Shown here in pieces: positions 10,500-21,661 of a DNA stretch of 64,000 nucleotides. Numbering within the stretch: position 1 is the stretch's first letter; each line of letters begins with the position of its first letter. The DNA lies in assembly GCA_958450365.1 (NCBI GenBank), contig CAUEEP010000899.1:124001-188000 (forward strand), given 5' to 3'. The DNA is from Mesorhabditis belari. Its lineage: Eukaryota; Nematoda; Chromadorea; Rhabditida; Rhabditidae. The translations under genes were made by a program, and so were the position numbers. The notes under the pieces are model-generated. The model saw only the letters and a program-made list of their open reading frames with translations. It did no database searches and was not told the DNA's origin.

Positions 10500-11276
10500 G
10501 CCAAAGTTCTATTAGCTCGATACTTTTTTTAATCAACATGGTTTTCAGTGAATTCTTCTCAATATTTTTTTAGAGTTTTGAAAATAATTTGAAGCGATAA
10601 AGCCTGGGATTTCTTAATGAATTAGCCAAAGAAGGCCCTTTTCCCTTTTTTCCTAATCCCTTTTCCTTAAATTTCCTAATTGCTAAGAAGAAATTCGTCG
10701 CCAGTACTGGAAACGGCATTTTGAGCGTAATAAAATAAAAAATAGCGAAGGATATCTCCACTAATATTTTGAACATGATAAATACATTGACTCTTCGAGC
10801 ACACATCGAGATGGGAGGAGAGAAAGCATTTCAATGAGCGGAAATTCAGTGTGCCAGAAAAGTTCTCAAAATTAATTGACTTTAAGGCCATTTTTGACTG
10901 ATTTCCACAAAAACGAACCACTTATTCGGAATCAGCGCGAAAAATCCAACCAAATGAGCAATGTCTCGAGGCGAAACTAGGTGACGAGTTCGAGAGTGCC
11001 CATAGTAAAGTATAGTCATTTTATGCAATAAAAAGTTTATTTCTATGTTGTTTATAGATTTCAGTCTTTTTTTTGGAGTAAACTGGGGCCGACTGTTAGC
11101 ATTTAATCAGATGCAATAGATAGACAATAGATAGCAAATTATTATGCACAAAACCTAGATCACTCATTCTTCCTTTTCCCAATCTGGTATCCCAACCTCA
11201 ATCCAATGAAGCTCATTTTCAGCTGAGCTTTTTACAAAAAGTTCCTAAATGTAAAGTTTCAATCTAAAGAAGTTCA
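10500..11276. repeat. Duplicated 3' flank of the K1/K2 kinase genes (third copy)
   Basis: From about 10790 to 11276 the sequence matches 16440-16981, the region just past the stop codon of K1, and partly 61918-62045 past K2 (inverted). No coding function is apparent. 10500-10790 has only weak open frames. Confidence 0.65.
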
Positions 11277-11480
11277 TCAAAGTACCCGGGATCGGATCCG
11301 TTTTCTCGCCGCCCAGAAAGTCTTGATCAAGTTTCGCATATCCTCCACATAAATCTTCTCCATCTTCATAAACTTGGAGGGAATTCCGACTAAATTTTGC
11401 ATTTTCGCTAGTTTACTTGAAGCGACTCACCATCTTCGACGTCTCTCACAAATCGAGCGCTTCTCCTCAAGAAGATCGTT
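11277..11480 (-). pseudogene. 3' fragment of the K1/K2 kinase gene family
   Basis: The reverse strand carries the end of the penultimate coding exon, a GTGAGT donor, and the last exon ending at the stop 11277-11279 (EDMRNLIKTFWAARKRI). It matches the last exons of K1 (16982 onward) and K2 (to 61917). The remainder of the gene is missing: similarity stops abruptly near 11480, where a tRNA-like sequence begins shortly after. Confidence 0.75.
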
Positions 11481-11505
11481 CCTTCTTTCCCTTGCCAAGT
11501 TAAGG

Positions 11506-11577
11506 TACCGGAACGCTCAGTGGCTTAAGCAATTGCCCGGAAAGCAAAAGGTTGAGGGTTCAATCCCCTCTCCAGAA
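11506..11577 (+). tRNA. tRNA-like sequence (degenerate; pseudogene or SINE head)
   Basis: The order is D-arm-like GCTCAGTGGCTTAAGC, a TTGC-CCGGAAA-GCAA anticodon-like hairpin, and a T arm GAGGG-TTCAATC-CCCTC, which is also a good Pol III B box. The acceptor stem pairs poorly (TACCGGA against TCCAGAA has two mismatches) and base 33 is C rather than T, so it is probably not a working tRNA. If read literally, the anticodon would be GGA. Confidence 0.45.
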
Positions 11578-11599
11578 CTCTACTTTTCTTGTCGATTCC

Positions 11600-12160
11600 T
11601 TCACTTCTTTATTGTGAAGAAAAGATACAAAATGTGCTCAAATTGGTGCCTTCACTTTATTGAAATTGGTTCTTTACCATCTTTCATAAACCTATTTTCC
11701 AGGCTCTCTTGCACGAGATTGATCAACTCGAGGCGCTCAATTTCAACCAAGCAATCCAGCTAAAGAAAGAGTGCTGGTGAGTTGTTTCATTGCTGACTAT
11801 TAGCAACTTTCAGCAACAGCATTTTTTTGCTTGTTTTATTCAAAAAAGACCTTATTTTAAGAATTTCGCACATTTTTTTCAAAGTTCGATTCAGAATAAA
11901 CGGCTGAACGGACTTGGCTGAAAATTTGAGTGAATATGTAAAAGATTCTTGGGTTTAATAAGCGGATAAAAGTGAAAATATTCTCCCTTGGGAAAGCTGT
12001 CACAGAGGCGATTTTGAGTATTTGTCTTTGCTCTCCCGAACCCAAAACCCAAAAAGTGAGCTTTTCGGTTTATGTCAATTTTGACTATTTGTCTTAACTC
12101 CCCCTGAAAATACCTGAAAACTAAAGCTGTCCAAAATCGCTCAAAAGTCATTTTTGGGGG
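11600..12160. repeat. Decayed repeat related to 47130-47400
   Basis: Around 11830-12160 the sequence resembles 47130-47400 (shared GTCAATTTTGAC and nearby blocks) at low identity. Short frames on both strands lack motifs. It precedes RING-family exons at 12215. Confidence 0.35.
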
Positions 12161-12214
12161 GAAATATTTGGCAAAAAATATACTGCTTAAAACTTTGTAT
12201 ATGCTTCGAATTTC

Positions 12215-12400
12215 AGGGAAATTGGCGGAAATTTCGAGAAGATTTGCCGGAAGTATTTGGGCGATTTGCAGTTATGCAACAGCAAAATTGGAGTAGGTTT
12301 ATGGAAAGCAAAAATGACAAATTGATAATTTTTCAGAAGTTGATTGAGAGAATTAAGAAGAGAAAAACTGGAAATGAAATCGACATCAGCGAATGAAATG
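12215..12400 (+). pseudogene. Last exons of a RING/B-box paralogue
   Basis: After an ATTTCAG acceptor near 12215, the frame reads EIGGNFEKICRKYLGDLQLC, matching the final exon of the gene at 4946-6467 (GIGEEFEGICEKYLGDLRLC). A GTTTATG donor and TTTTTCAG acceptor follow, leading to a short further exon ending near 12396. No RING or B-box exons were found upstream, so this is a tail fragment or a very divergent gene end. Confidence 0.5.
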
Positions 12401-12479
12401 AATTTCTTTTCTTTTACAGTTAATCGAAATTGAAATTGAGTTCTTGAAATTTGAATGTTAAGCATTAAAATTACTTTCA

Positions 12480-12838
12480 AAGCAACTTTTACTTTCTTAA
12501 ATGTACTTAATCACTTCGATCTTGCCACTTTTGCTGATTCCAGCTTTATGTTAGGTTGAAAATTGTTTTTGATCGTTTCTCTTGATAAAACATTTATCTA
12601 TTCTAAACATAATCTTCAGCTGATGCGTCTTGATTTAAAATAGATTTGAACAAAATCAAAATACTTTATGCTTCCCTAATTTTTGTTAAGTTTAGACTCA
12701 AATTCAATCTTGTTACATGCAATGCAACTAGTGACTAACTCGTATTGAATAATGAATAATGAATTTATTTATTTCAAAAATATTCTAATAGCGATCATTT
12801 TATTATTCGATGGCAAGCTGTTCAGTTGCTATTTGATT
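12480..12838. other. No gene recognised
   Basis: AT-rich sequence without convincing frames, splice structure or repeats on either strand. Confidence 0.4.
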
Positions 12839-12952
12839 ATGAGGCTTCTCACGGAAAGTTGTTTACTCTTAGCATTACTTTTGGTTTTTGTGATCACAAG
12901 GCCTTTGGTGTCTGAAGAATCGGTAGAATTTTTTGTAAAACGTAAATCATAA
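12839..12952 (+). CDS. Possible small secreted peptide or first exon
   Basis: A 37-codon frame begins MRLLTESCLLLALLLVFVIT, which looks like a secretion signal, followed by a short charged tail ending at TAA. A GTAAAA within the frame could be a splice donor. A mariner sits 26 bp downstream, so a former second exon may have been displaced. No family was recognised. Signal-like hydrophobic frames can arise by chance. Confidence 0.35.
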   Translation: MRLLTESCLLLALLLVFVITRPLVSEESVEFFVKRKS

Positions 12953-12977
12953 ATAGTTTATTATTGTAAATATCATA

Positions 12978-14218
12978 TTAGGTTGGCAACTTAATAATGA
13001 CGCGTTTATGTAACAAATCATTTATTTCAAAAAAACACAAAAGAAGAGCTTTCAATTCGAAAGGTATTCTCCATTAGTATCTATGACTTCTTCCCATCTT
13101 CTGCGCAAATCCCGGATCCCATCCTCGAAGAACTTGGGAGTTTTTGAGGCGAAGTAGTCATTCACTGCTTTTATGATCCGAGCATGATCATCGAACTTTT
13201 CTCCCTCCAAAAAGTGCTTCAGCGACCGAAACAAAAAGTAATCTGAAGGAGCCAGATCAGGTGAATAAGACGCGTGGGGCAAAACTTTCCAGCCAAGTTC
13301 CTCGATTTTCTTATAAGTGATCTTTGCAGTGTGAGGTTTTGCGTTGTCGTGTAAAAATCTGACTCTCTCCGGTTTGAGCCCCAATTTCTTCAAAGACTCG
13401 TTAACTCTCATTAATTGCTTCGAATAAAGATCAGCATCGACGATTTGGCCAGGTTTCAGCACTTCATAATGCACCAATCCCTTGAAGTTCCACCAGCAAC
13501 AGAGCATTATCTTCTTCCCATGGATATCAGGTTTGGGAGTGGTTTGAGGAGTCTGCCCAGCAGATAGCCATTGATTTTTGCGTTTAACGTTCTCGTAATT
13601 GATCCACGTTTCGTCAGAAGTCAAAACCTTGTGAAAAAAAGTCGTTTGATTTACATTTTTGTAGCAAAATTGAGGCGACATTTTGTTGCTTTGGGCCAGT
13701 TCTTGAGGAACCCATTTTCCAACTCGATTCTTTTCCCCAAGCTTGTGTAAATAGTTTTTGATTGTCGTATGGGATACTTCAAATATTTCTGCCAACTCAC
13801 GAACGGTGAGTGTTGGGCAATCTTCAATTAAGGCGAGCAAGTCATCGTCGACCACTTCTGGAGGATGTCCTTAGTGTGGCTCGTCTACGAGGCTTTCATC
13901 GCCGCCTTGGAATCTTTGAAACCATCGTTGACATTGCCGAATGTGTATACTTTCCTCCCCAAAAACAGTGATGATCGTGCGATGAGATTCAGCTGGTGAT
14001 TTTCCTTGTTTAAAATCGTAGAACAATGCAGCTCGAATACGGAATTTTTTGTCCTCCATTTTTTTCCAAAAAGCAAATGATGAAATTTGGAGCACTGAAT
14101 GTTATTTATGTAGACATCTTTTACTTTGTATATATGCAAAAAAGAGGGAAGAAACGGCGCTTGAAATTACAAAAAACATGTTAAGTAGTGACGCGTCGTT
14201 ATTAAGTTGCCAACCTAA
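12978..14218 (-). mobile_element. mariner-family DNA transposon (1241 bp)
   Basis: Terminal inverted repeats of 27 bp (TTAGGTTGGCAACTTAATAA...) differ at one position, and the element is flanked by TA at 12976-12977 and 14219-14220. One transposase frame fills the inside on the reverse strand. Complete ends and a single nonsense codon suggest fairly recent activity. Confidence 0.95.
13052..14059 (-). pseudogene. mariner transposase with one in-frame stop
   Basis: The frame runs from MEDKKFRIR (14059) to the stop at 13052 with a single TAA at 13871-13873, where mariners usually have Arg-Ser in the DEPRSGRP-like linker. Seen: an N-terminal helix-turn-helix (QRWFQRFQGGDESL), WVPQEL, the first catalytic Asp in TSDETWI, the second in FLHDNAKPHTA, and the third in YSPDLAPSDY. 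The last two are separated by 34 residues, so this is a DD34D mariner. About 335 codons, near the usual 345. One base change separates it from an open frame. Confidence 0.92.
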
Positions 14219-14249
14219 TAGATCATAAATATCAAAAAAGGGAAAAAGA

Positions 14250-14622
14250 GCTTTTTTAATCAAATCCGCTTGAAGTTCGGGAAAAAAGACATCCTAAGCT
14301 TTAATTTGCGGGCTAATCACTCCATAAGTTGCATTCATCAATTCCTTCACCTGAAAATGGAATCTTCTTCTGGTTATTTGTAGATTCTTTTTTTTCTACC
14401 TCTACAACTTCCAAATCGACAATTTCATGCTGTCGATGCTTTCTCATTCCACATAAAGAGCAAAGCTAAATTTTGATTTATACTTTCATTTTTCACATCA
14501 TGAGTGTAGTTTTTGAAATTCTCTAATATCCCTGAAAGCGTTAACTGAAATATGCACACAATGATTCAAAAACTATTGCGAACTATTACTTTTCCACAAT
14601 CGTTACATTGAAACATTTCAGT
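14250..14622 (-). pseudogene. RING/B-box gene fragment (B-box and following exon)
   Basis: The reverse strand matches 5190-5580: exons with a CNDCGK-like stretch, the LTLSGILENFKNYTH exon, CSLCGMRKHRQHEIVDLE and VKELMNATYGVISPQIKA. Splice sites are retained, but flanking exons on both sides are missing. It starts 32 bp after the mariner. It is a shard of the family with no start or RING finger. Confidence 0.7.
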
Positions 14623-14980
14623 TGCTGAGTTTCCTCTCGAGCTCCTCGATTCCAGCACTTTCTACGATATGGATGGTACAAAGCTGGCTTTTTAATCTTC
14701 ATCCAGACCATTTTCTTGTTCTGAGCGAGTATCTATTTGAGAAAGTTTCTAGAAGATGCGACGAAGACGAGAATTGTAAAATAGCTTCGATGATCCGTTG
14801 CGCGTATTGTTGTCAAATTTTTTGCTTTTCCTGTTTCTTAATCATTGTTTTTAGTTAGTTTGATAAATAGATTTAATAATTTGATAGTTATTGTGAAGTT
14901 CTTTTTAATGGATCGTAATTACTTGATTGGGGCTTAAGTAAAGTATAAGTGAACGCAATAATCAGGCATAAAAATGTATA
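14623..14980. other. No gene recognised
   Basis: A 78-codon frame at 14622-14858 (+) contains FEKVSRRCDEDENCK and several Cys residues, but I find no family match and no supporting splice pattern. Confidence 0.35.
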
Positions 14981-16347
14981 CCGTATTTACTCGAATAGAA
15001 GACCGGCCTCGATTATAAGACCGTCTCGAATAGAAGACGGGGTCTAGGGGATGATCGAAAAAATAGAAGACCGTCTCGAATATAAGACCGGTCTTATATT
15101 CGAGGTACCCTGTTTTCTATTCTGCGCGAGAGTGGACGTACTCAAATACGGGAAAAGAATAAGGGAATTTACCCAATAGGGTAAAAATATTATATTTTCA
15201 TTCAATAGCACTATTTTTTTGATATTGTTCTACAGCTTGTATTAATAATTTTTTTGGTACTTTTCCATTATACCTCTGCCATCTCCACATTTCCGTCATT
15301 TTGACTCTGATTATTTTTAATTATTTGATTATCTGATCATTTTTTATCTAAAAACTGGCGGGGTATAACGGAAATGTGGAGTAGGCGGAGGTATAACGGA
15401 AAAGTAGCATTTTTTTTAGGGGATCGGAGGTGCTACGAAACGGAAAGCCTACAGTGCCGCCTTTAAACTCGAGGCCATTCGTTTTTCAAAGAAAAACTCG
15501 AAAGAGGCGACTGCTCGATAGTTTAAGGTGACTCCAAAGATGATTCGAGACTGGACGGCAAAAGAGGAGTCGCTGCAAAAGGAATCGAAAGGAGCGAAGC
15601 GGTTAAAAGGAGGGGGGCGAATGCTTAAATTTCGCGCAGTCGAGGAGATCACTTCGATGGATCAAAGAAAAACGAGAGGAAAAGCTAAAAGTTTCTCGAC
15701 GTATGGTTCAGGACAAAGCCAAGGAGTTTTTTCGCGAATCAAACCTAGATTTCACAAAGTCTTTCTCTGCAAGCAATGAATGGCTTGCGAATTTTTTGTG
15801 ACGGCAAAAAATGACAATAAGGAGTCCAACAGCGAGGATGACCAGATTGTTTGTTGTCGCAATGGGGAAGCTGTTGAGAGTGGTCGATCCAAGCTGGATA
15901 TTGCAAGATTGGAGGGAAGATTAGCAAAACTTTGTCAAGATATCGACTCCGACGAGGATAGAAACAATGGAGATGAGAGTGAAAAAGATTCAATTTCGAG
16001 CGCAGCGAGTCCCTACTTGATGGAATTTTGCAAGATCCAGATTTAATAGAGGATGACATTGAATCAAGTGAGAATGAAGAATAATGTTGTTATTACTGCT
16101 TTTTTATGTTCTTATTAATTGTTGTTAATGTTGTTATTAAAGGTTGTTGTTGATAAATTTTGTTGTTAAATGTTACAATAAATTTCTATAAAAAGTTTTT
16201 TTTAAACGCTGGTTACTTTCCCAAAAATTTTCGTGAATGCAAATAATAAAAGACCGTCTTGAATAGAAGACCGGCCTCGAATAGAAGACGGGGTCTAGGG
16301 GGTGATTGAAAAAATAGAAGACCGGTCTTCTATTCGAGTAAATACGG
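14981..16347 (+). mobile_element. pogo-like DNA transposon, internally deleted
   Basis: The ends are inverted (CCGTATTTACTCGAATAGAA on both sides) and flanked by TA at 14979-14980 and 16348-16349. Subterminal GAATAGAAGACCG motifs repeat several times at each end. Inside, 15433-15560 encodes KRKAYSAAFKLEAIRFSKKN and FKVTPKMIRDW, a helix-turn-helix of the BrkDBD/pogo kind with one in-frame TAG. A second part (SASNEWLANFL) fits a CENP-B/Tc5-type DNA-binding domain, and an acidic tail (IEDDIESSENEE) ends near 16083. The catalytic DDE domain is absent. Confidence 0.82.
15433..16083 (+). pseudogene. pogo-type transposase remnant: DNA-binding parts and acidic tail
   Basis: The frame has a TAG at about 15518, a frame change near 15640 and a stop near 15800, so no continuous protein is made. 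In pogo/Tigger elements the DDE nuclease would lie between the CENP-B-type domain and the acidic tail. Only about 200 bp lies there, so it has been deleted. The element could have moved only with enzyme from elsewhere. Confidence 0.7.
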
Positions 16348-16439
16348 TATTATGAGCTAGAAAGATCTAGAAATGGTAAAAATGCATTTTACAATCATTT
16401 TTCAAAAAAAGCAAAATGTTTGACCGCGCGCCAGCACAC

Positions 16440-16981
16440 AATCCACTACGCTTCGAGCATACATCGAGATGGGAGGAAAGAAAGCATATCAATGAGCGGA
16501 AATTCAGTGTGCCAGAAAAGAAAAGCTCTCAAAATTAATTGACTTTGAGGCCATTTTTGACTGATTTCCATAAAAAACGATCCACATATTCGGAATCAGC
16601 GCAAAAAATCCAACAAAATGAGCTATGTCTCGAGGCGAAACTAGGTGTCGCGACACTCTCGAACACGACATGTCGTGTTCGAGAGTGTCCATAGTAAGGT
16701 GTCATTTTATCATTTAGTCATTTTATGCAATAAAAAGTTTATTTCTATGGTGTTTATAGATTTCGGTCTTTTTTTTGGAGTAAACTGGAGCCGACTGTTA
16801 GCATTTAATCAGATGCAATAGATAGACAATAAATGATAACAAATTATTATGCACAAAACCTAGATCACTCATTCTTCCTTTTCCCAATCTGGTATCCCAA
16901 CCTCAATCCAATGAAGCTCATTTTCAGCTGAGCTTTTTACAAAAAGTTCCTAAATGTAAAGCTTCAATCTAAAGAAGTTCA
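16440..16981 (-). repeat. 3' flank of kinase K1, repeated at 10790-11276
   Basis: Non-coding sequence past the K1 stop. It is shared nearly base for base with 10790-11276. A local inverted repeat (CTCGAACACGACATGTCGTGTTCGAG, split 13+13) sits at 16660-16685, a perfect palindrome not obvious in the other copy. Confidence 0.65.
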
Positions 16982-19900
16982 TCAAAGTACCCGGGATCGG
17001 ATCCGTTTTCTCGCCGCCCAGAAAGTCTTGATCAAGGTTCGCATATCCTCCACATAAATCTTCTCTATCTTCATAAACTCGAAGGGAATTATGACTAAAT
17101 TTTTCATTTTCCCTGATTTCCTTGAAGTGACTCACCATTTTCGACGTCTCTCACAAATCGAACGCTTCTCCTCAAGAAGTCGTAGAGTTCATCAAGCCGA
17201 ATGTGGACGAGACCGATCGCTTCGACGAGACAATCCCCGTAGAAGGACTCGAGGCGAAAGTTGTGGTTCCAAAACGTATTCACGTTGGGTTTATTCAATC
17301 CAATTCTGAGCCCGGACCTTTTTCTATTATCCAAGCCGCCTTCATGACAAAAACGCTCCAAATCTTTCGATGCTGACCGAATTTTCTCTTTCACATGAAG
17401 AAATGTGAATTCGATCGACGGGTTCTGGAGATTTTCGACGTCGGCGAGAAATCCCTCTATCAGGTACAAATGGGTGACACCGTGGAGGCGGATCTTCTCC
17501 CAGCCGTGTAACAGCCGAAAAGCCCGCTCGAAGAGGGCAACATTTCTGAGGAATTCGTGCTGATTTTCTCTCTTACACAGTGAATATTCAATCTTCAGCT
17601 CATTGGGCAAATTCAGATTCTCAGGGAAGCTTCCAACTGGACAAGGTGATGGACAAGAGCACTTTCTCGAAACATAGCCTTTTGGGAGCGAGTCCCAGAA
17701 ATAGATACACTCCGGGAAACGAGTTTCGGCCGCGCAGCCAAGGGCGACCTCCATTATTTTCTCGGCACACCGAGGCACCCTCTTGAAAACTTTTATATTT
17801 TTGATAGAAGTGAATCCGTGAGCTCCATCCCGTTGCGCATAGGCTTTATTGAGGAAAGTTTGCAACGGTTTGACCAAGTCGACCCGGATCCGGAGCTCTT
17901 GAAATGCGTACTTGAGTACGGATTTCCGTTTCTCGTCAAGGGCTCGTCGAATCGCCTCAATATCAATTACATGGTGTCCATGTTCCTCGCGCAAATTCGA
18001 CGCTTTTTGGTCAACGATCCGGAACTCAGTGAGATCTTTGCGAAAAAAGAGGTCGTACTCGTTGCACCACTCCGTTCTCGAGTCGTCGAAATAGGAAATC
18101 GAGCAAACTCTCCTTTGTGTGAACACCTTGCTGATCTCGCCGATGTTATGGGCAGCTAGGTCAAGTAGGTCGACGAGTTGTCGCCAGAAAAAGGTCAATT
18201 GACCGCAGTGCAACATCACGTGGAGCGCGAACTGAATGCAATGATTTTGTAGATTGAAATCGAATGCGAGCAAATGGAGGAAAAGCTTGTAGCTTTGCCT
18301 TAGTTCGGCCGCCATCTCTTGGCTACTCTGGCCGAAATAATTTTCGAAGTAGCGCTGAAGATCCGATCGTTCCCACTCATGACTATAGAATCGGCCCCCC
18401 TTCGCTTTTACGATGCTCAGGAAAAGGCCTTGAACGTGCTCGACGAAGTGCTCCCTCGTCTCATCGGACATTTCCTCAAAAAGGGCCATTGATAGGCGAT
18501 TGCATAGGGCCTCTCGAACTTCATTCACATCCGTATGCTCGACTTTTGCCCGTAACTTTAGCGACTTACATTCCTTTATATCATTGATAGCTTCCATTTT
18601 GATCGAGAAGTTTTTAAAAGCTCGTTTTGTTGTAAATTTTGGAAGCCAATCGAGCATGAAACTATCGTTTTTCTTGTTTCTTGTTTCTTCCTTTTGATGG
18701 TTTCCGGGATCACCTAGCGTCACCTTCGTTCTTCCAAACGTTGGTATGGACGGTGGTGTGTAAGTGTCATTGTGTTCCTTTATACTGCAAAGTCCTTCCG
18801 GTTCACGTACGACCTTTTGCTCAATATTGAACTCCGGCAATACATGGAAAGCAGAAAAAAGCTGAAGAATTTTCCAGATTAATTAATGGCCCTGTATCAC
18901 CTCAATTAGTTGAGTTAGTTCCTCGTGGGCTTCTACCGAGCTCCAGCGTTTTTTGATATCAATCGATGGAGATGAACAACTAAAGTTCAGATGTGGGAAA
19001 AGCAAGCTACTTGAGCTCTCGAATCTACAATCGAGTCTCGTTCTAACCAATCTCATTTTTTGTTAAATAGAGCCTTATTTGTAATTTTAAAAATAGCTAA
19101 ACAGCAAAAAAAATGTGTGCTAATTCGACCAGGTACGCGCCGTTTTACAGGAAATTGGAATGATGACCCTCGAAAGAGGAATTGGCTAAACGTTGGGCCC
19201 ATACATGGCCCTTTTTTATGATCCCGTCAATGGGAGTGTGCTAGACGATTGGGTACCCCATGAAGAACACTTATCCATTGGTGTAATAGGAGGTTTCTAC
19301 GTTATTTCCAGATGCGTTATAGCGAGTTTCGACTGTACTTTTTGATTTTTTTGACTCCACATTTCTAACTCAGAACTTGAATGCTGTAGTTTAACAATCT
19401 TACTTGCAAACAAGATCATACAATCGCTTAACATTCTTGCAGCTCGTCTCTTTAAACTCGATGCTCTGGACTATATGTCGCAAGTTTCTAAAAATAATTC
19501 TTTTGTATCAAAGGGACGACAAACTCTCTCCTGATCACTTCCCATAGCACCAGTCCGGCTGCAAAAACGTCAAACTTGAAAATATCCTAAAATTAGTTGT
19601 CCATTAGCTCCTAAACTTTGTTACCTCAATTTCCAATTCACTTCCCTTGCTCATTTCAGGAGCCATATAAAGACGAGTGCCGATGTCAGTGTTCCCCAGT
19701 GCATCGTCCATCCCAAAGCGCTTTACCACGCCAAAATCGCCGACTTTTAGCACAAAATCTTTTGTAACGAAAATGCTAAAAGTTTTTTGTTACTGGAAAA
19801 CTGAAAACTGACTTTTCTGGTTTTATATCACGATGTGCAATACTTTTCTCTTCATGTAAATAGACGATAGCGGTAAAGATTTCCAGAGCCCATTGCGCAA

Positions 19901-20410
19901 TCGTTGCCACTGAATAGTTGATGTTTGGGCAAGTGATCACTGAAAATGATTATAAATGAAAGGAGCTCTGAAAGTAAACATTGAGCTATGGGATCAGAGC
20001 CAGGCCAGGCTATGAGCAAAGCATTTGGTCTCGACCGGCCTGGACCAAAAATTGAAAGACACAACCTAGGCTATGCAAAGGGTCGACTAAATACCGTTCC
20101 GAAGTGGGCCTTGCTCGCAGAATTCCATAAAAATGAGCAAATTCGCGCTCTGATAGCCGAAATCCAGCGGAGACTCCATGTATTTGACGATGTTCAGATG
20201 CATGAGCTCTCGTAACGTTTCGAGCTCCACTTGTTGGTTTATTCGATCGGAGAACGCCAGAACCTCTTTCATGACGATTTGACTGAAAGAGTAAAATAAA
20301 AGTAAAGTCTCTGAAAAGAGTAGATAATCTTTTCGGATAAAAACAAACGGCTCATAGTCCTCAAGTAGATACGTTTTCCCAAAAGCGCCTTCACCGATCA
20401 GCTTCATCAT
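16982..20410 (-). CDS. Divergent protein kinase K1 with long C-terminal extension
   Basis: Exons from ATG at 20410: 20349-20410 and 20095-20282 carry the glycine loop (IGEGAFGKTY), the ATP-binding Lys (QIVMKEV) and the N lobe. Next come HRDIKPEN (about 19830), KVGDFGVVKRFG and GTRLYMAPEM (about 19640-19740), then FDVFAAGLVLWEVI (about 19540). Further exons include SIEFKETSCKNVKRLYD and DIKKRWSSVEAHEELTQLIE (about 18900). A CAG acceptor at about 18868 joins LLSAFHVLPEF to an uninterrupted frame of about 580 codons, and a last exon ends at 16982-16984 (EDMRTLIKTFWAARKRI). All catalytic motifs are present. The lobe resembles NEK-like kinases; the extension belongs to no family I can name but resembles that of K3. 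Upstream exons cannot be excluded. Confidence 0.75.
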
Positions 20411-20566
20411 TGCTACACGAAAAGAATTTTCAATTTGTGTTTTTTCTTCATAAATTCAGAGCTAAGAAATATAATTTGAATCAATGGAAACGACAAAAAC
20501 ATAGCCAGCCCTTTATTCTTATCTCATAAATGAAAAAGGTTCTGCAGGAAAAGACGTGCTCTTTTA

Positions 20567-20664
20567 CAGGGTGCGTCATAATGACGGCCAGTGGAAACCT
20601 TTGTTCCACTGGTTACTAATAGTTGCCACGTTTTTTCTAAAGGCCGTAATTATGACGCACCCTG
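20567..20664. mobile_element. 98-bp MITE with CAGGGTG ends
   Basis: 23-bp inverted ends (CAGGGTGCGTCATAATGACG...) differ at one base. TA precedes the left end; CA follows the right, a mutated TA. The centre holds a second small hairpin (CCAGTGGAAAC ... GTTCCACTGG). Non-autonomous. Confidence 0.85.
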
Positions 20665-20669
20665 CATAG

Positions 20670-21661
20670 AGGCTTTCCCTTTAGCTCGAGATCGCATCGG
20701 ATCAATGATGCTTTCTAGAGATTTTTTGGTTCTAATATATGTAAGATACCGAAGGAGGGCATAAATTTAAACCGTAATAGATTTAAAAGAATTTTCAAAA
20801 GTAAAAAAATACCTTTTTTACAACAAATGCGCCCGGGTTCCTTTGATTGCAACATTTTATTCGCACAAAGAAAAGCTTTTCGCCTGTCTCTTAGCCGTCA
20901 TTACAATCAATTTCATTTTAAAAATTGGTATTAACTAGTAGGTGCCAGGTCGCTTTCAAATTTTAGGCTTCGCATCACTTAGTTTTGAAAATTAACAAAT
21001 AAAGAACCGCTTTGCGGTGAGTAGGCACAGGAAGCCGTGTGTATTCCATATAATTGCTAAAAAGGGTGCCAAAGAATAACAATTTGAAAAGCATGAAAAA
21101 AATCAACCACAAATGCCGAAAAGCTTGTTTCTGACTTAATTCTTCCTCGTAAGACGGAAAGTCGCTTCTGGCGGTGTTCAGTCCGATCACTCAGGGGACG
21201 AAGAAGCCACCGGGGTGGTACATGACTCGATCAGTTGAATATTTATGCTTTAACGCATAGTTTCCGAAATGAATTTATCGTTTTTAAAGTGCCTTCTCAT
21301 TTTCCATTTTGACTCTTGAGTGCCTGCTGGCAACTCGCAAGGATAGCGCCCCGTCAGTTTTATTTTTGTTTGTTTCCTTTTCTTTTGAAGAGGTCGTCCC
21401 AGCGGAATCCCGCCGGTCTAAATAATCAAAAGTTAAGGGATTAGTACTCCATAGGCTTAGATTATCTGCCTATTATTGGGCAGACTAGCCCCACGCCGTC
21501 AAATCTGTCAAATTCAAAAGCCAATTTTTAAACATTTCAGCTGATAATAGCATGTTTTCTTCATCAAGACAACGATATGTGCAAAAAAACAAAATATTTT
21601 GAGCCTCTATAAAACTTTATTAACTTGATTCACATTTCAATAGATTTTTATTTCCAAGTTA
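20670..21661. other. No gene recognised
   Basis: Between the MITE and the secreted-protein gene I see only short frames and no repeat structure. A 71-codon reverse frame at 20975-21190 contains a hydrophobic stretch (LWLIFFMLFKLLFFG), which could be a lone membrane exon, but nothing supports it. Confidence 0.35.

Noticed and set aside
11506..11577. A working tRNA-Ser gene
   Set aside because: Acceptor stem mismatches, C at position 33 and no long variable arm.
17580..18697. Forward-strand frames within the K1 C-terminal exon
   Set aside because: They are antisense shadows. The reverse strand holds a 578-codon frame conserved in K2.
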